A stretch of 64,000 nucleotides of DNA. It comes from Sycobia sp. Sy_11. Its lineage: Eukaryota > Arthropoda > Insecta > Hymenoptera > Epichrysomallidae. The stretch is from the NCBI GenBank assembly GCA_018907035.1, contig JACCIC010000213.1:62001-126000 (forward strand). The letters are read 5' to 3'. The notes below the pieces were generated by a model. It had not been told where the DNA came from, made no database searches, and saw only the letters and a program-made list of their open reading frames with translations. This document shows, piece by piece, positions 1 to 10,729 of the stretch. Each line of letters opens with the position of its first letter. Within the stretch, counting starts at the first letter, position 1. The translations under genes and the position numbers were made by a program.

Positions 1-377
1 ACAGGACGGGGGCTCGGCGGCGCAATACAACGGAAAGCGGAACGAGCGCGGGAGCCGTTTGTCGCCTCATTTCTCGCCCAAGAAAGAGGGCCGGGCGAAC
101 TTTCGTAGTCAGCCCCCGGCCCGCTCGCCTTCGTCGATCCCCAATATCGCTTCCAGCCTCCACGCTCCCTCTTCCTTCCCTCGTCGCGCGAAACGCGAGG
201 CGTGGTAGTAGAGTCTCGCGTCGTGAATTCGTCGCAATTGTTATTACACCGACCGAAATACAGTGGGGCCCGACACATTGCTTATCTCCCACCCCCTCAC
301 CCGCGCCGCCGAACGAGTGGCTTCGGAAAAATTGCGAGAGAGCGCGCGCTCGGCGTTGCTTCTCCTACTTTTTTTCA

Positions 378-410
<33 letters not shown>

Positions 411-411
411 T
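378..411. repeat. (CT)n microsatellite
   Basis: A pyrimidine dinucleotide tract of 34 bp with one TTT interruption near 396. It creates false Ser-Leu open frames on the plus strand and Arg-Glu frames on the minus strand. Confidence 0.95.
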
Positions 412-544
412 ATTTTCAACCCCCGGCACTCAGCGCTGGGCTCGTCCGCGGCCAGGCTGACAACGCCGTTCGCGGCTCTCGGACGAGTAGTTCTTTAGAT
501 GCAGAATGGGATTCCTCTCTTCTTTTTTTTTGTTGTTTTGTTCG

Positions 545-563
545 TTTTTTTTTTTTTTTTTTT
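545..563. repeat. Poly(T) run, 19 bp
   Basis: An uninterrupted T run, preceded by another T-rich stretch from about 522. It could be the poly(A) end of a minus-strand retroposed copy, but nothing recognisable lies next to it. Confidence 0.9.
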
Positions 564-819
564 ACATCCGTCCGGTAATGTACTTATGCGCTACGTGACC
601 CGAGCGCCGTCTTTTCTTTGCTACGTGGCCGGATGGTACGGAAATAAGTGAAAATAAACCCGGCTTACGAATAGATATGAGGGCGACAATTTTAACGTCG
701 GTCCGCCGCGGTGTTATCGCATTGTCGGCGTTGAGAGAAAGGCGGCTTTACGTCGTAGCGAGGCATTAAGATCGTTGCATTATTTTCGAATTTATTGTAC
801 GGGTCCCGCATTGAATTCT

Positions 820-1330
820 GATTTTATCCGACTATGATAAGATATTTTTGTGTTATATATCGTTATTATCGTATTATAGTTCTATTAAATCTTAACAATA
901 TTCCAGTTTTATATAGAGCACATCGAATGACAATAAAATTTTTCTTCCTAATAGTAAATTTCGAAAATATATGAATACAAACGGTTTTTCTATCAAATTA
1001 AAAAAAAAGAACAACATTAAAACTCAATGAATAAGACGATATCTCTATATCTACACAAAATTCAATAATATTCACTTCATCTGCAGTCTGTTCCCAGTAA
1101 ATCATTAAGTATTCAATGAAGCTTATTTTTGATTTTAAAATAGATGAAATTTCTATACAGAGCACCCTATTGTGCGGATTTTCTTTGTCAAAATTATGTT
1201 TTTAAAGAAGAACATTCTTTGCATACATATATATGAGCGAGATAATCAAGGTATTGGCACACACTCGAATGAAACGAGCCCAATCAGCGACAACTATTTT
1301 ATCCTATCCACATCCTAAGAACTATATATT
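820..1330. other. AT-rich non-coding block
   Basis: An AT-rich stretch with frequent stops in all frames and short A/T runs. No gene, RNA or mobile-element signature was seen. Confidence 0.6.
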
Positions 1331-1339
1331 CCTGGGAAT

Positions 1340-1753
1340 ATGTCTCGATGGGGCTCCTCCTCACGCTGCGAGGCCGTAAAACGCGCTCCTTGCGCCGAGA
1401 GGCTCAAGGAGAGCGCAGCCACTCGTCCCGCATTATGCGCGCCGCGTCGTCGCAACCGCCTCTCGCGACAACGGCCCGTCTGTGGGGAATTAACGTCGGC
1501 ATTGTTCATACCGCCGCGACGCGTATGGGGCACCGTTCGCGCTATCCTCCGCCCCTCCCCTCCGCCCCGCCGCAAAGTCTTCGAGACCCCTAGCCAGCGT
1601 CGCGAACGGCCTCGCGGCCCAATTAGGGCTTGTTCCTCGCGCGAATTTCACTCGACAACGCCCCGAGCGCGACGGTATCTTACATATTGTAAGATACCGT
1701 CGCTTGGCGGCGAACGGATGGATCGTCTCGAAACTTTGGGTCGTATATGTTAA
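1340..1753. other. CpG-rich island with overlapping open frames
   Basis: A GC- and CpG-rich block about 400 bp long. It is open on the plus strand for 137 codons (1340-1753), with further frames open on both strands, as high GC content would produce. The predicted peptides are Arg/Pro/Ser-rich and match no family I recognise. The plus-strand frame reads straight through the perfect hairpin at 1669-1703, which argues against real coding. It could be a regulatory island or a decayed exon. Coding status is unproven. Confidence 0.35.
1669..1703. other. Perfect 16-bp inverted repeat, 3-nt loop
   Basis: The left arm is 1669-1684 (GCGACGGTATCTTACA), the loop is TAT, and the right arm 1688-1703 is its exact reverse complement. 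A further 4-bp pairing (CGCC at 1659-1662 with GGCG at 1706-1709) could extend the stem past an asymmetric internal loop. The loop is too small for a typical microRNA precursor. It may be a transposon remnant, a fold-back from replication, or a structured RNA element. Confidence 0.95.
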
Positions 1754-1759
1754 AAGGGT

Positions 1760-2553
1760 TTAGGCAGACCGGCATCTCATCAAGTGGTTCAGCGCTGAAA
1801 TAGAACATTGAAGGGCACTTATAGATCTTTTTCGTTGCTCCGGCATTCGTATATACAGATCCGCGGAATCATTAAGCCGACGACAATGAAAACTGGCATA
1901 TTTCAAGCCGTCCTGTCTGAGATTAGAGGACAATAAATTATGCATTGTGAACCTGCACATTCAATATTTTCGCGTGGATGATTAACGGGTTATCGAGCCT
2001 CAGATCGGCAATTCGTAATTTTGCGCTGAAAATTCTACGAATTGAAATGGGTTTCATTTCGCCCGCTCATTGTGAATTGCGTTCTATTCTCTTGGAATAT
2101 GTATTGCATTATCGTTGCTCAATTAAGACTAATAGAGCTTCTTAATATGTTAACCACATAGTATGCTACTGTACGAGAGTCGATAGGCTGTGCGTTATAC
2201 TATAGGAGTAAGTGTTGGAAAGAAAAAGTAAAACGAAAAAGTGATGGAAAGAGGGTAGAGGAAAGGAACGGAGGAAACGAAACAGCTGAAGATGGAAGGA
2301 GGCCAAACAGCCAGAGAGGGGGGTTAGCCGCTAAGACCGCAGAAAGTGGCGGCGCGAATTATAAGTTTTAATTACTACGAGATGAGTGTATGTAATACTT
2401 GACGTCGTGACGACGGCTCGTCTCCCCTCCCCCCTCCGCCCAACTCCCCCGTCGCTATCACTCTTACTTCTCTTATTGGCTTTTTTCGCCACCGAGTTTT
2501 AACGAGCTATGCTCGGAGCAGTGCCGCCTGCTAATTCTGACAAGTAGATAGGA

Positions 2554-2556
<3 letters not shown>
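1760..2556. other. Non-coding block
   Basis: Mixed composition, with a purine-rich stretch at about 2220-2350 and a C-rich stretch at about 2425-2450. Only short open frames occur, none recognisable. Confidence 0.55.

Positions 2557-2599
<43 letters not shown>
2557..2599. repeat. (GA)n microsatellite, 43 bp
   Basis: An uninterrupted GA tract. Confidence 0.97.
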
Positions 2600-2602
<3 letters not shown>

Positions 2603-2703
2603 GGGGGAGATGCGTTAAGGTATTTGCGTAATGTCTACCCCTTTTTCCGGGGCTAGCATGTCGGGTTCACATGATTGCGTCGAGAGAGATGAAAAGAAAG
2701 ACA

Positions 2704-2760
2704 CAGAGACAGAGAGAGAGAGAGAGAGAGAAAGAAAGAGAAAGAGAGAAAAAGAGACAG
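2704..2760. repeat. GA-rich purine tract
   Basis: A (GA)10 core at 2711-2731 is followed by imperfect GAAA/GAGA sequence up to 2760. The open frames here on both strands are low-complexity Arg-Glu or Ser-Leu artefacts. Confidence 0.9.
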
Positions 2761-3367
2761 GAGGACATGAAAAAAGCCCCGAAGCCTTTCTCCGCATGCG
2801 GCAAAGAAAAATCAGGGATGCTCGTGCGCGGTTGACTAAATTTATCACGGTAAACAAATGGCTTGCTTTTAACGCATAATAAAAAGTTATTGTAATGCGC
2901 TCGGTTTACGAGGCCCCAAAGCTGTTTCACTAATGTTCCCGGAAAATTCATAAAGCTTGACGATTCTCGCACTGAGACGCCGAGTTAATTGTTCGCGATA
3001 AATTGTCTCGTGTAGCAGGCGTCGAGGGCGAAATTAATGCGAAATTATTTCGTAAATTGTAACAGAGAAAAATGATCATTTGTTTCGAAACTTACATGTC
3101 CGACGGTGGCCGTCGATGCTCGGAACTGCCAGAGAAATGGATTTTCCACCGAATCATGGGAATCTGCAATTCAAAATAATACACTATGTATAATATATAA
3201 TGTAAATAAAATGCGATTCGCGATATCGTATGGGCAATACTTTATTTGCCTCTGAAGTATCATTGTACTTTGCACAAAAGTGCACCTGGAAGAAGCAGAT
3301 AGACGGATTTCTCTCTGGAACCAATGTACCAAGAGGCAGGCGTGGCTCGGGGAAACAGGTGTTTTCA

Positions 3368-3380
3368 CCCCCCCCCCCCC
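3368..3380. repeat. Poly(C) run, 13 bp
   Basis: An uninterrupted C run at the left edge of a CpG-rich island. Confidence 0.95.
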
Positions 3381-3740
3381 ATCACGCCGCAGCCTTCAAG
3401 AACCCACGACTATTCTTCCCTCGGCACGCGTTAAGAGCGCCCGGGGCCCCGGGACGCGTTAGCGGGGAAATAAGCACGGGCGTCCGGCAATAAATGCCGG
3501 GGGCCACCGACGCAGCGCCTCCAACGCGGCGCGATCGTAAAATCACCGGCGTCCCCTCGCCGACCTGACGCGCGCGCGGGCGTCGCGACACGAGGGGGGG
3601 GAGGGGCGGGGTCGGGGAGTCCTGAAAAATTCAGGACTCTCTCGCGCGGTCCCGCACTGCACCCGGCCTCCGAGGCCCGCGTATACGAGGGATTTATTTT
3701 ATTCGCCGGCTCGTAAAAACGCGAAGATAGGGGGGGGGGA
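3381..3740. other. CpG-rich island, non-coding
   Basis: A GC-rich block with many CpG sites and G runs (3593-3600 and 3730-3739). It contains the hairpin at 3614-3642. No convincing reading frame was found. Confidence 0.5.
3614..3642. other. Hairpin, 10 perfect bp plus wobble pairs, AAA loop
   Basis: The arms GAGTCCTGAA (3617-3626) and TTCAGGACTC (3630-3639) are perfect reverse complements around an AAA loop. Pairs G-T, G-C and G-T continue the stem outward to 3614/3642. There is no T run after it and it sits in non-coding DNA, so I do not call it a terminator. Confidence 0.85.
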
Positions 3741-3779
3741 GAGGAAGAGGGAAAGAGAGAGAGAGAGAGAAAATGAGAA

Positions 3780-4738
3780 GTTATTCCGGGTGCGAAAGAT
3801 TTTTGAAAGGAATAAGAATTTAGCTGGTGAATACGATTGTGGTATTCATTTACACAACGCCCGCCTTTCGTAGGCCAATGAGCTGTTTAAAAATACGTTA
3901 TTTAATCCCCACTGGAGGGATTTGTTAAAAGCTTCAAAGAAATTCCAAGCAGTCCTCTAGAGACGCCTGTGGATGTGTCTGTCCGACCGTATTTCGACTC
4001 GTTCTACTAAAGTGCGCTTCCAAAGTATAAATGTTATTTGATAATTCCTTATGAATTTAACAGGGATCTCATTAGTTTTTTTCTCACCGCCCATAATTTA
4101 GATAAGAGCTTGATAAATCACATTTTTCGTATCGGTTCGAGCAGAAATTTAAAATAATTAAGCGTTTTGTCAATGTATATTGGAAAATATATATTGGATA
4201 TACATATTTGAATCTTTGGAAATAATATATCTGCTAGCCTTCCAGTTAGGACGAAGCAAATGAAAGAAACGTCATTCCTAAACTCATTGTCCTCGAAGCG
4301 TAGCCCGACGTCATACTAAAAGTATATTTCAATCTATTATAATTCAGCTAGAACGAACCAAAAAAAAAAAAAAAACAATGGAATTCGGAAAAAAGCAGAA
4401 GAATCGAAATCAACCCAAGATGACGGATTAAAATACACGTTGTACATAACGCTCGATCGAAATGAAATATTCGAATTGGAAGAGCCCAGCGAGTTCCAGT
4501 AACTCCGGGGCGTTAAAAAAAATGACGGTACTCGCCGCGCCGCTACAGAGCCGCCCAACCGCAATCGGTCAATCCCCCTCACCCCCGCCGCACCCCAGTT
4601 ACGTAAAAATAACATTTTGTCAGTTTTTCAACGTAAAAATATCGCTCATAATAATTTTGCCGTTTAGGATAAAATAGCGAGACAGACGTAACGCCAGGAA
4701 AAATACGCCCGATCCCCGAGGCGAGAGGCATCGATGCG

Positions 4739-4772
<34 letters not shown>

Positions 4773-4860
4773 CAAAAAAAATCCGACTGCACGGTAAATC
4801 CTATCGTTCCTCCGATTAATGAACAAAAGAATTGCGACATTTTTTTAGTCGCGGCTCGCA
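3780..4860. other. AT-rich non-coding block with poly(A) runs
   Basis: AT-rich DNA with poly(A) runs of 16 (4360-4375) and 29 bases (4742-4770). A moderately GC-rich pocket lies at about 4480-4600. No gene is supported. Confidence 0.6.
4742..4781 (+). repeat. Poly(A) 29 bp, CCC, poly(A) 8 bp
   Basis: A 29-base A run at 4742-4770, then CCC, then 8 A. This is the longest homopolymer in the window. It may be the tail of a decayed retroposed sequence, but no recognisable body lies upstream. Confidence 0.95.
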
Positions 4861-5340
4861 GCGGATGGCGATAAATGAGAAAAAGAGAGCGGGAGACGGA
4901 CTACGCGCGTAAAATCTACAGATGCGTACGGGACAGCAGAGAGGCTCGAGTTTCGCGCATTAAACGGCGCTCAGGTATTTTCCATATTCATCCGGCATCG
5001 AGGCGGCCTCGCCTGTAGACCCCCCTCCTCCACCCCACCCGCTAATTCCTATCCACGCGCGGTATCTCTGCGCGCTCGGCGATCGTCGAGGGGACGATGG
5101 GGAACAATCCCACCCCCCGTCCCCGCCGCGAACCGAATTACTCGCCCCGTCGAATCGGAATTCGCGCGAGCGCGACCAAGGATGATTCGACCGATCCATG
5201 CCCCCAACCCCCCCCGCCGGATGTCCGTGATTCGCGGGCTAGTGCAGCGCGCGGCTATTGTCATAATAGAGGGCGGCGGGAGCGGCGATGCATGGCGGCG
5301 AATGCATAATAAACCCGAAGCCGAAGCTGGTACGTGTGAT
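4860..5340. other. CpG-rich island, frames open on both strands
   Basis: A GC-rich block in which overlapping frames of 70-98 codons are open on both strands. The peptides are Arg/Pro/Gly-rich and unrecognised, as expected from composition. It ends at a 20-bp poly(T) run. Confidence 0.45.
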
Positions 5341-5344
5341 TTCA

Positions 5345-5364
5345 TTTTTTTTTTTTTTTTTTTT
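5345..5364. repeat. Poly(T) run, 20 bp
   Basis: An uninterrupted T run. Confidence 0.95.
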
Positions 5365-5500
5365 GTTTTTTGCCTTGTCGAAATGGCATTTCAACCAGCA
5401 GTTCATCTCGTAATTAGCATGGGATATGTCACAGGGTAACGCTTGTTCCGTGACGATAGCTGGGATTCAGTTGTACATCTCCGAGCTTGCTGGGGAATCG

Positions 5501-5520
5501 GTTCGAAATAATTTTCGAAC
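5501..5520. other. Short inverted repeat, 8 bp arms, 4-nt loop
   Basis: GTTCGAAA (5501-5508), a TAAT loop and TTTCGAAC (5513-5520). A stem this short is expected by chance in a window of this size. Confidence 0.6.
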
Positions 5521-5539
5521 GGACAAAAGCTAATTCCCT

Positions 5540-5555
5540 AAAAAAAAAAAAAAAA
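5540..5555. repeat. Poly(A) run, 16 bp
   Basis: An uninterrupted A run in an AT-rich stretch. The 102-codon minus-strand frame across it is Phe/Leu-rich low complexity. Confidence 0.95.
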
Positions 5556-6192
5556 TTATCTGCTCCAAGTAAGATTCTTTTTAGATATACTTTATCAATC
5601 ATAGATATGTAAAAAAAAATTCTAGAATTTTTTGCGCTTCTCTGCAAGCTCTTAAAAAGCCTGAAAAAGCGTTGATTATTGAGGTTACTTAAAAAAAAGG
5701 AGGCTTGAGTAAAAATTTTTTTTCCTTTATCTACCAATATATCTGGTGAAAACGAATTCAGAATTGAGGGTCATTTGTCCTTATCTTAATCCTGTCCGAT
5801 CTTTATGGAAATATAAATATATTTCATAAAGAGCCCGTTAATGAGTCCCGATTAATTATTCAAATATTCCCTCGACGTGGAAATTGAGGTAACTTTTAAT
5901 ATCTGCCAAATGCGTGTCCGAGCACCGATTTTCATCGTATTGTCAATATTAATAACCATACGTTTGAGCCAGATTAACCGTTTTTCACCATCCTAGCCCC
6001 GCCCCTCCCCCGGAAAACATCCCGCTCAACCCGATATAGAATAAACGACATCCGCGCATTATATACCGGCTCTTTTGATACAGACCCCACGGCTCAAAAG
6101 GAAATCATTACCCGTCTTACCGATCGTTACACGGCGCAAGTCCGCGCTAATGCCGATTTAATTAGGTCCGCGCCCAAGAGGCTCGCGGCGAG

Positions 6193-6276
6193 CTCTCTCA
6201 CTCTCTCACTCTCACTCTCTCTGTCTGTCTCTCTCTCTATCTCTCTCTCTCTTTCTCTCTTTCTCCCTATCTCTCC
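6193..6276. repeat. CT-rich pyrimidine tract
   Basis: About 84 bp of imperfect (CT)n with CA, GT and TTT interruptions. It lies directly after a CpG-containing segment. Confidence 0.95.
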
Positions 6277-6500
6277 TTTCATCGAGCGCGTGACGACTAG
6301 GGGCAATCCGCTCCTGACCCCCTGCTCCCTCCCGCCGCACCCGCCACCGAGTACATAGGTTCCAAAAACTTCAAAGGCAGTGCGTCGTTACCCAGGATTT
6401 GGGCTTTTGTCGAGGACTCGCGTCGCGTAATCGCTTCGCGTATCAATCGATGGATCGACGAGTGCTCGTTGCCGGGGGTGGGTATTTTGATTCGCACCTA

Positions 6501-6510
6501 CCCCCCCCCC
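6501..6510. repeat. Poly(C) run, 10 bp
   Basis: An uninterrupted C run. Confidence 0.95.
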
Positions 6511-6646
6511 TCTGACCGATCGACTTCTTTGCCAGAATTGGCAAAATTATCGGGAAATTAGTCGAACGAGCTTTTGTGCGTGTCAAATGTTTTCATTTAT
6601 TATGATTATTTTTTAAACGCTCACAGGAAAGGGAGCTGTTAACATT

Positions 6647-6649
<3 letters not shown>

Positions 6650-6703
<54 letters not shown>
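6650..6703. repeat. (TA)n microsatellite, 54 bp
   Basis: An uninterrupted TA tract, the first of the long (TA)n tracts in the window. Confidence 0.98.
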
Positions 6704-6705
<2 letters not shown>

Positions 6706-7370
6706 TGTGCAATAGATGTTTCTGATTGGCACGGATAATTACATCGAAAAATTGGACGTTGGTTATGCGCTTTGTTTACACCCGCGGTGCATGATCAAGT
6801 TACATACGTGCCGACCAAAGCGCTCTGCCGTTAAAGGCGAATTTGTAATTGACAGTTGACACTCGATTTTGGATCGATACAAATGCAATCGGCTCGCGTT
6901 CAACGAATACGTATTATTGTATACAAAGCATTCATCGAAATATTTTATGTGCCACGGATCCTGTGCCGAGAGCTTAATCCACCTCTCGCTCTCTCATGGA
7001 ATTCCATCATAAATTACAAACATTCAATGTGTGCATTCAATATGTAAAATTAAAGTAGTTTCGAGTACGATGGGATTAGTGGATTTTTATTCGTTGCTCT
7101 CAATTTAGATCTCTATGATCTTCTTGATATATTTAATATTTTACTATAAATTGCAATTGACTCTTGTGAATGGAAGAAGACAATACAAATTTACATTTCA
7201 GGAATAATAACAGTTTGAATAACAGTCCACACATTTTCAAAAACTTAAATAGAATATTACAGTTATTCTTAAAACAATTTTTTCTTTTCAATTAATCGTG
7301 TAAATATTTAAAAAGCAATTGAAAATGGTAATAAAATGTCAATAAAAAAGGTAACGTTTCTCCCTAGCTT
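6704..7370. other. AT-rich non-coding block
   Basis: AT-rich sequence with only short, unrecognised open frames, such as 63 codons at 6856-7047. No gene is supported. Confidence 0.6.
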
Positions 7371-8250
7371 ACTCGCTGAGATTTTCGCTTCGCGGAGACA
7401 ATTCCAAAAGCGAACTTTTGGGCCGATTCTCGGGCTCTCCGGCCAATCCTGAAGGACGACGCGACGAATCGATATTGGCAAAGGGATCGGGGCGATGGCC
7501 GTTCGCGGGCCTTCCGAAAAAAATTGGCGCCCGTAAGTGTCGCTCGACCCGCGTTTCGCGGACAATTAACGCAATGCTCGCCGCATTATAGTATAACTCA
7601 AGCACGCGTGCACGCGCGCGCGCACACCTTGGTCTCCCTCCCCCGCCCTGACCCTCTCCGTCCCGCTCTGCCACCACCCTTCCCCGCGGGTTGTTGCGTA
7701 TCGCGCGCCATACCGCGAAAAGGGGCGCGGCAGCAGCGACAACCCGACGCGCCGCGAGAGAGAGAAATTATTTTCCTACCCGTCCAACTGCTGGCTCTTT
7801 CTCGCTCTCTCTTTCTCCCTCCCTCCCTCTAAAGCCCCGGGAGTAACGTCGGTTTTGCGTTTCTTCCACCGCCACCCCCCGCTCCACCCCTGAGCCCCCT
7901 TTCCCGCGCGGCTCCCTTTGTACGCGCAGCCTCGCGACGCCAGGACGCCCGGGCCGTGTACCGATGTAACTCGATCGGGCGGCGGGCGATGATTCGGCCA
8001 AACCCGAGAGCGCGACGAGGTCTCTCTCCGAGTTTCGAGTATGCTTCGACGCGCTCCGCGAGCGATGGTTCTTTTCCGATCTCAATACCTCTCTCCATAT
8101 CTGTTTGCACGCGCGTCGATTCGCTTTGATCGACGAAAAGAGGGGGCCGCTTAACTTTTTTCCCATCCCTGCACTTTTTTGGCACGCGTATAGATATCGT
8201 TTTGCGCACTCCATGCGATACTCCCGGCTCTTGTATGACAATGCGCGCCT
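7370..8250. other. CpG-rich island with long opposing open frames
   Basis: A GC-rich block of almost 900 bp. Minus-strand frames of 198 codons (7768-8364) and 169 codons (7829-8338) and a plus-strand frame of 102 codons (7524-7832) overlap. The peptides are rich in Arg, Ser, Ala and Gly, and the overlapping minus-strand frames cannot both be real. A (CG)n tract is at 7613-7623 and a CT tract at about 7796-7830. I recognise no domain. This is most likely a CpG-rich non-coding island, possibly regulatory. Confidence 0.4.
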
Positions 8251-8259
8251 GGAATGCGA

Positions 8260-8858
8260 GCGGATGATGAAAAAAAAAAAAGACAAACCGTCGGTGATTT
8301 GTCTTATTTGTATGGAAGTAATTATTGCAGTTGACCAATTAGTTTTATCAATGTAATAAATCAACGGTTTTTGATATTAGAATTTTTCTTTTTAATAGAG
8401 ACTACTGAGAAACTTTGTTTAGGTATTCTTGTTATACATTATAAAAATAAAAAATAGAAATAATAATTTATCTACAATTTTGATGAAAGTATTTTACATT
8501 TAAAATTTTCGTATATGTATATCATTTTTCGTCTTCACCATGAAATTCTTATAACAAAATTTCTCACATACCGCTCGTACGACTGTCCTTCGTTATTTGG
8601 TTCCTTAAATTAATCGATCGACGGAGTTTCCAATCGAGCTGTCAATAAACTACAGGGGAACGTAAATTACGGTTGCATGGAGTCGTCCAAAAAAAGAAAA
8701 TCGTCATCTGTATTCCAATGGCTTTCTCCGTTACGACCGGCCTGAATCGATCCACTTTAACCAAACTTCCCGCATTCGCCCGGAAGGCTCCTTGCCCGAT
8801 TGTTACCCTGCTTTTAATAATCCACGAAATTACCCTGCACTTTGTTCGGATCTGTTTC
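8260..8858. other. AT-rich non-coding block
   Basis: AT-rich from the A run near 8270 to the (TA)n tract at 8859. No gene or mobile-element signature was seen. Confidence 0.55.
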
Positions 8859-8879
8859 TATATATATATATATATATAT
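8859..8879. repeat. (TA)n microsatellite, 21 bp
   Basis: A short uninterrupted TA tract. Confidence 0.97.
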
Positions 8880-9034
8880 CGGTCGTCCATGGAGGGCCGC
8901 CACGAAATCGGGTTTTCGGTTGCAGCTGGCCCACCGGACACGACCGCATGCAAATAATCTCGAACTGTTTCTCGTCCGAGGGGTACAAAGACGAGTTGTC
9001 GCATCTGCCCTATTACTAGACTGAATTCGATCTG

Positions 9035-9036
9035 AC

Positions 9037-9087
<51 letters not shown>

Positions 9088-9132
9088 ACAAAGTTTACAT
9101 GTATACATGTATATATATATCTCACAAAGTTT
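9035..9132. repeat. Local tandem duplication around (TA)n
   Basis: The arrangement ACATGT - (AT)n - CTCACAAAGTTT occurs twice in a row. In the first copy the AT block is 44 bp (9041-9084). In the second, starting at 9097, an extra ATACATGT sits between the ACATGT and a 10-bp AT block (9111-9120), after which CTCACAAAGTTT recurs at 9121-9132. The spacing between the two CTCACAAAGTTT segments is 36 bp. Confidence 0.9.
9040..9084. repeat. (TA)n microsatellite, 45 bp
   Basis: An uninterrupted TA tract that forms the left half of a local duplication (see 9035-9132). Confidence 0.98.
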
Positions 9133-9957
9133 TATAGTGACAGCCATTGGATTAAAGCCAGAAACGAGAAGGAGAGGATTGGAAGTTGATTTATCGCCTC
9201 TGGCTATGTTAGTCAAATGTTAATGCTGTATACTTCGAAAAATCCACGATACCTTTAAAAAATATACCAAAAAAATTTTTTAAAAGCACTCTTGTCGTGT
9301 CGGGACTTACTCACTTGTAAAGGATTAAGTGATCGGTCTACTTGTGTATCGCTCTCGTTTGCAAAACAGCATAAAAACTTTGAAAAACGAAAAAACGAGA
9401 AAATTTCTGGAACAATAATTGCGTTAAAGAGAATTTAAGCGTTCAAATTGGATTTTTCAGCATATGGGCGTCAAGCAAAAATTGAAAAATATTTTGGAAA
9501 AATTATCAATGATATATATTTATTTTACTCTTTGTTTAAATATTTCATTTCTCATCGAAATTGTAATTGTAATACTATTACATATTGAACATTTCCTGTC
9601 ATTCGAATCTAACGAACAAAAAGTCCAAGTCGCCTAATAACTGCCCATAACGTAAATTCCATAATAAACAATAAGCACTGAGCTCTTTTATAAAAAACTT
9701 TGCTCTTTCGTATTTTTCCTTTGCGAAGCAGCGTTAGACAGATCCATTTGCTGATTAGCGATGTAATAGAGCGCGACGAATAGGGGACGCTTTCTATACG
9801 AAACAAAACGGGATATCCATTTATACACCAGAACGCGTCTAATTGAAATATTCCGAACAAGCGTGTACGTATAACGTTCGGGTTCTTAATAAATCTCTTG
9901 GATTCGCCCCGTGTCTTAACCCCGCCCTTTTCGACTTGGCAGGTAAAGTATCCGCGT

Positions 9958-9960
<3 letters not shown>
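9133..9960. other. AT-rich non-coding block
   Basis: AT-rich sequence with many A/T runs and frequent stops. No gene was seen. Confidence 0.6.

Positions 9961-10006
<46 letters not shown>
9961..10006. repeat. (TA)n microsatellite, 46 bp
   Basis: An uninterrupted TA tract. Confidence 0.98.
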
Positions 10007-10009
<3 letters not shown>

Positions 10010-10162
10010 CCGCCCCCACGCAGAAAGAGAGATCAGTACCGGAGTACTGTATAGCCCGACAGGTTCCTTGAGCCCTTATGATTGATATCCACCCCTGCTT
10101 ATCCGCCTTCACTTCCTCCATCCTGCGGCCACCGTTTCCCCCCTCAAAATGTATACAATTCG

Positions 10163-10206
10163 TCTCTCTTCTCTCTCTCTCTCTCTCTCTCGCTCTCTCT
10201 CTCTCT
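10163..10206. repeat. (CT)n microsatellite
   Basis: A CT tract with a TT and a CG interruption. It is separated from the next (TA)n tract by only about 15 bp. Confidence 0.96.
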
Positions 10207-10219
10207 ATCCATGCTTCGA

Positions 10220-10221
<2 letters not shown>

Positions 10222-10277
<56 letters not shown>
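10222..10277. repeat. (TA)n microsatellite, 56 bp
   Basis: An uninterrupted TA tract. The plus-strand frames of 66, 119 and 132 codons across this area are translations of the CT and TA repeats in different frames and are not genes. Confidence 0.98.
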
Positions 10278-10279
<2 letters not shown>

Positions 10280-10309
10280 CTGGTCTCTGTATATCTCTCT
10301 GTATCTCAA

Positions 10310-10600
10310 TATCTACTCTTCCCGTCGGTGCTCCTCGGATTTTCAGACACCGCCACCGCCCCCGCAGCCAAGATTACGAGGTTTTGGAAAGCAATGGCGA
10401 GGGGAGGGCAGGAGGACCTCCGTCATGCCCTTGTTGTTTTATTTTGTCTCTCCGTTTTTCTTTTCGCCAGCGAGGCTTGAGCGATTGGCGTTCGAGCGCT
10501 ATAGCTGATCGGCAGGGGGCGGGGAGGAGGAGGTGGGGCGCGTCAGTGGGTGCTCAAGAGGGCGGATCGATGTTTTGTAGGCAAATTTAAATGGAAATCA
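10310..10600. other. GC-rich non-coding segment
   Basis: A short GC-rich segment. Its open frames continue out of the neighbouring microsatellites, and no domain is recognisable. Confidence 0.45.
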
Positions 10601-10666
10601 CATTAAGTCCCCTTTGGCGGGTTACTGGTTAAAATTTCAATGAAGCCCAATTCGATACGTTGTAAA

Positions 10667-10669
<3 letters not shown>

Positions 10670-10717
<48 letters not shown>
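10670..10717. repeat. Compound (TA)n(CA)n microsatellite
   Basis: TA at 10670-10709 passes directly into (AC)4 at 10709-10717. Confidence 0.97.
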
Positions 10718-10729
10718 TACATAGAAGCT

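Larger units (their letters stand above)
1..800. other. Non-coding, mixed composition block
   Basis: The first 500 bases are fairly GC-rich with CpG dinucleotides throughout. The block then becomes T-rich around 515-563 and mixed after that. The short open frames at 202-498 (both strands) run across the CT tract and show no recognisable domain. I see no gene here. Confidence 0.6.

Noticed and set aside
3614..3642. A rho-independent-type terminator
   Set aside because: No T run follows, and the window is eukaryotic non-coding DNA.
4742..4781. The poly(A) tail of a retrogene
   Set aside because: No upstream sequence resembling a processed transcript or mobile element was seen. Homopolymer runs are common throughout this window.
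6193..6276. A CRISPR-like or other spaced repeat array
   Set aside because: The periodicity comes from dinucleotide slippage. There are no unique spacers.
8814..9216. Open frames rich in alternating Tyr-Ile (here and at most other TA tracts)
   Set aside because: They are translations of (TA)n microsatellites, which lack stop codons in frames reading TAT-ATA. They are not proteins.
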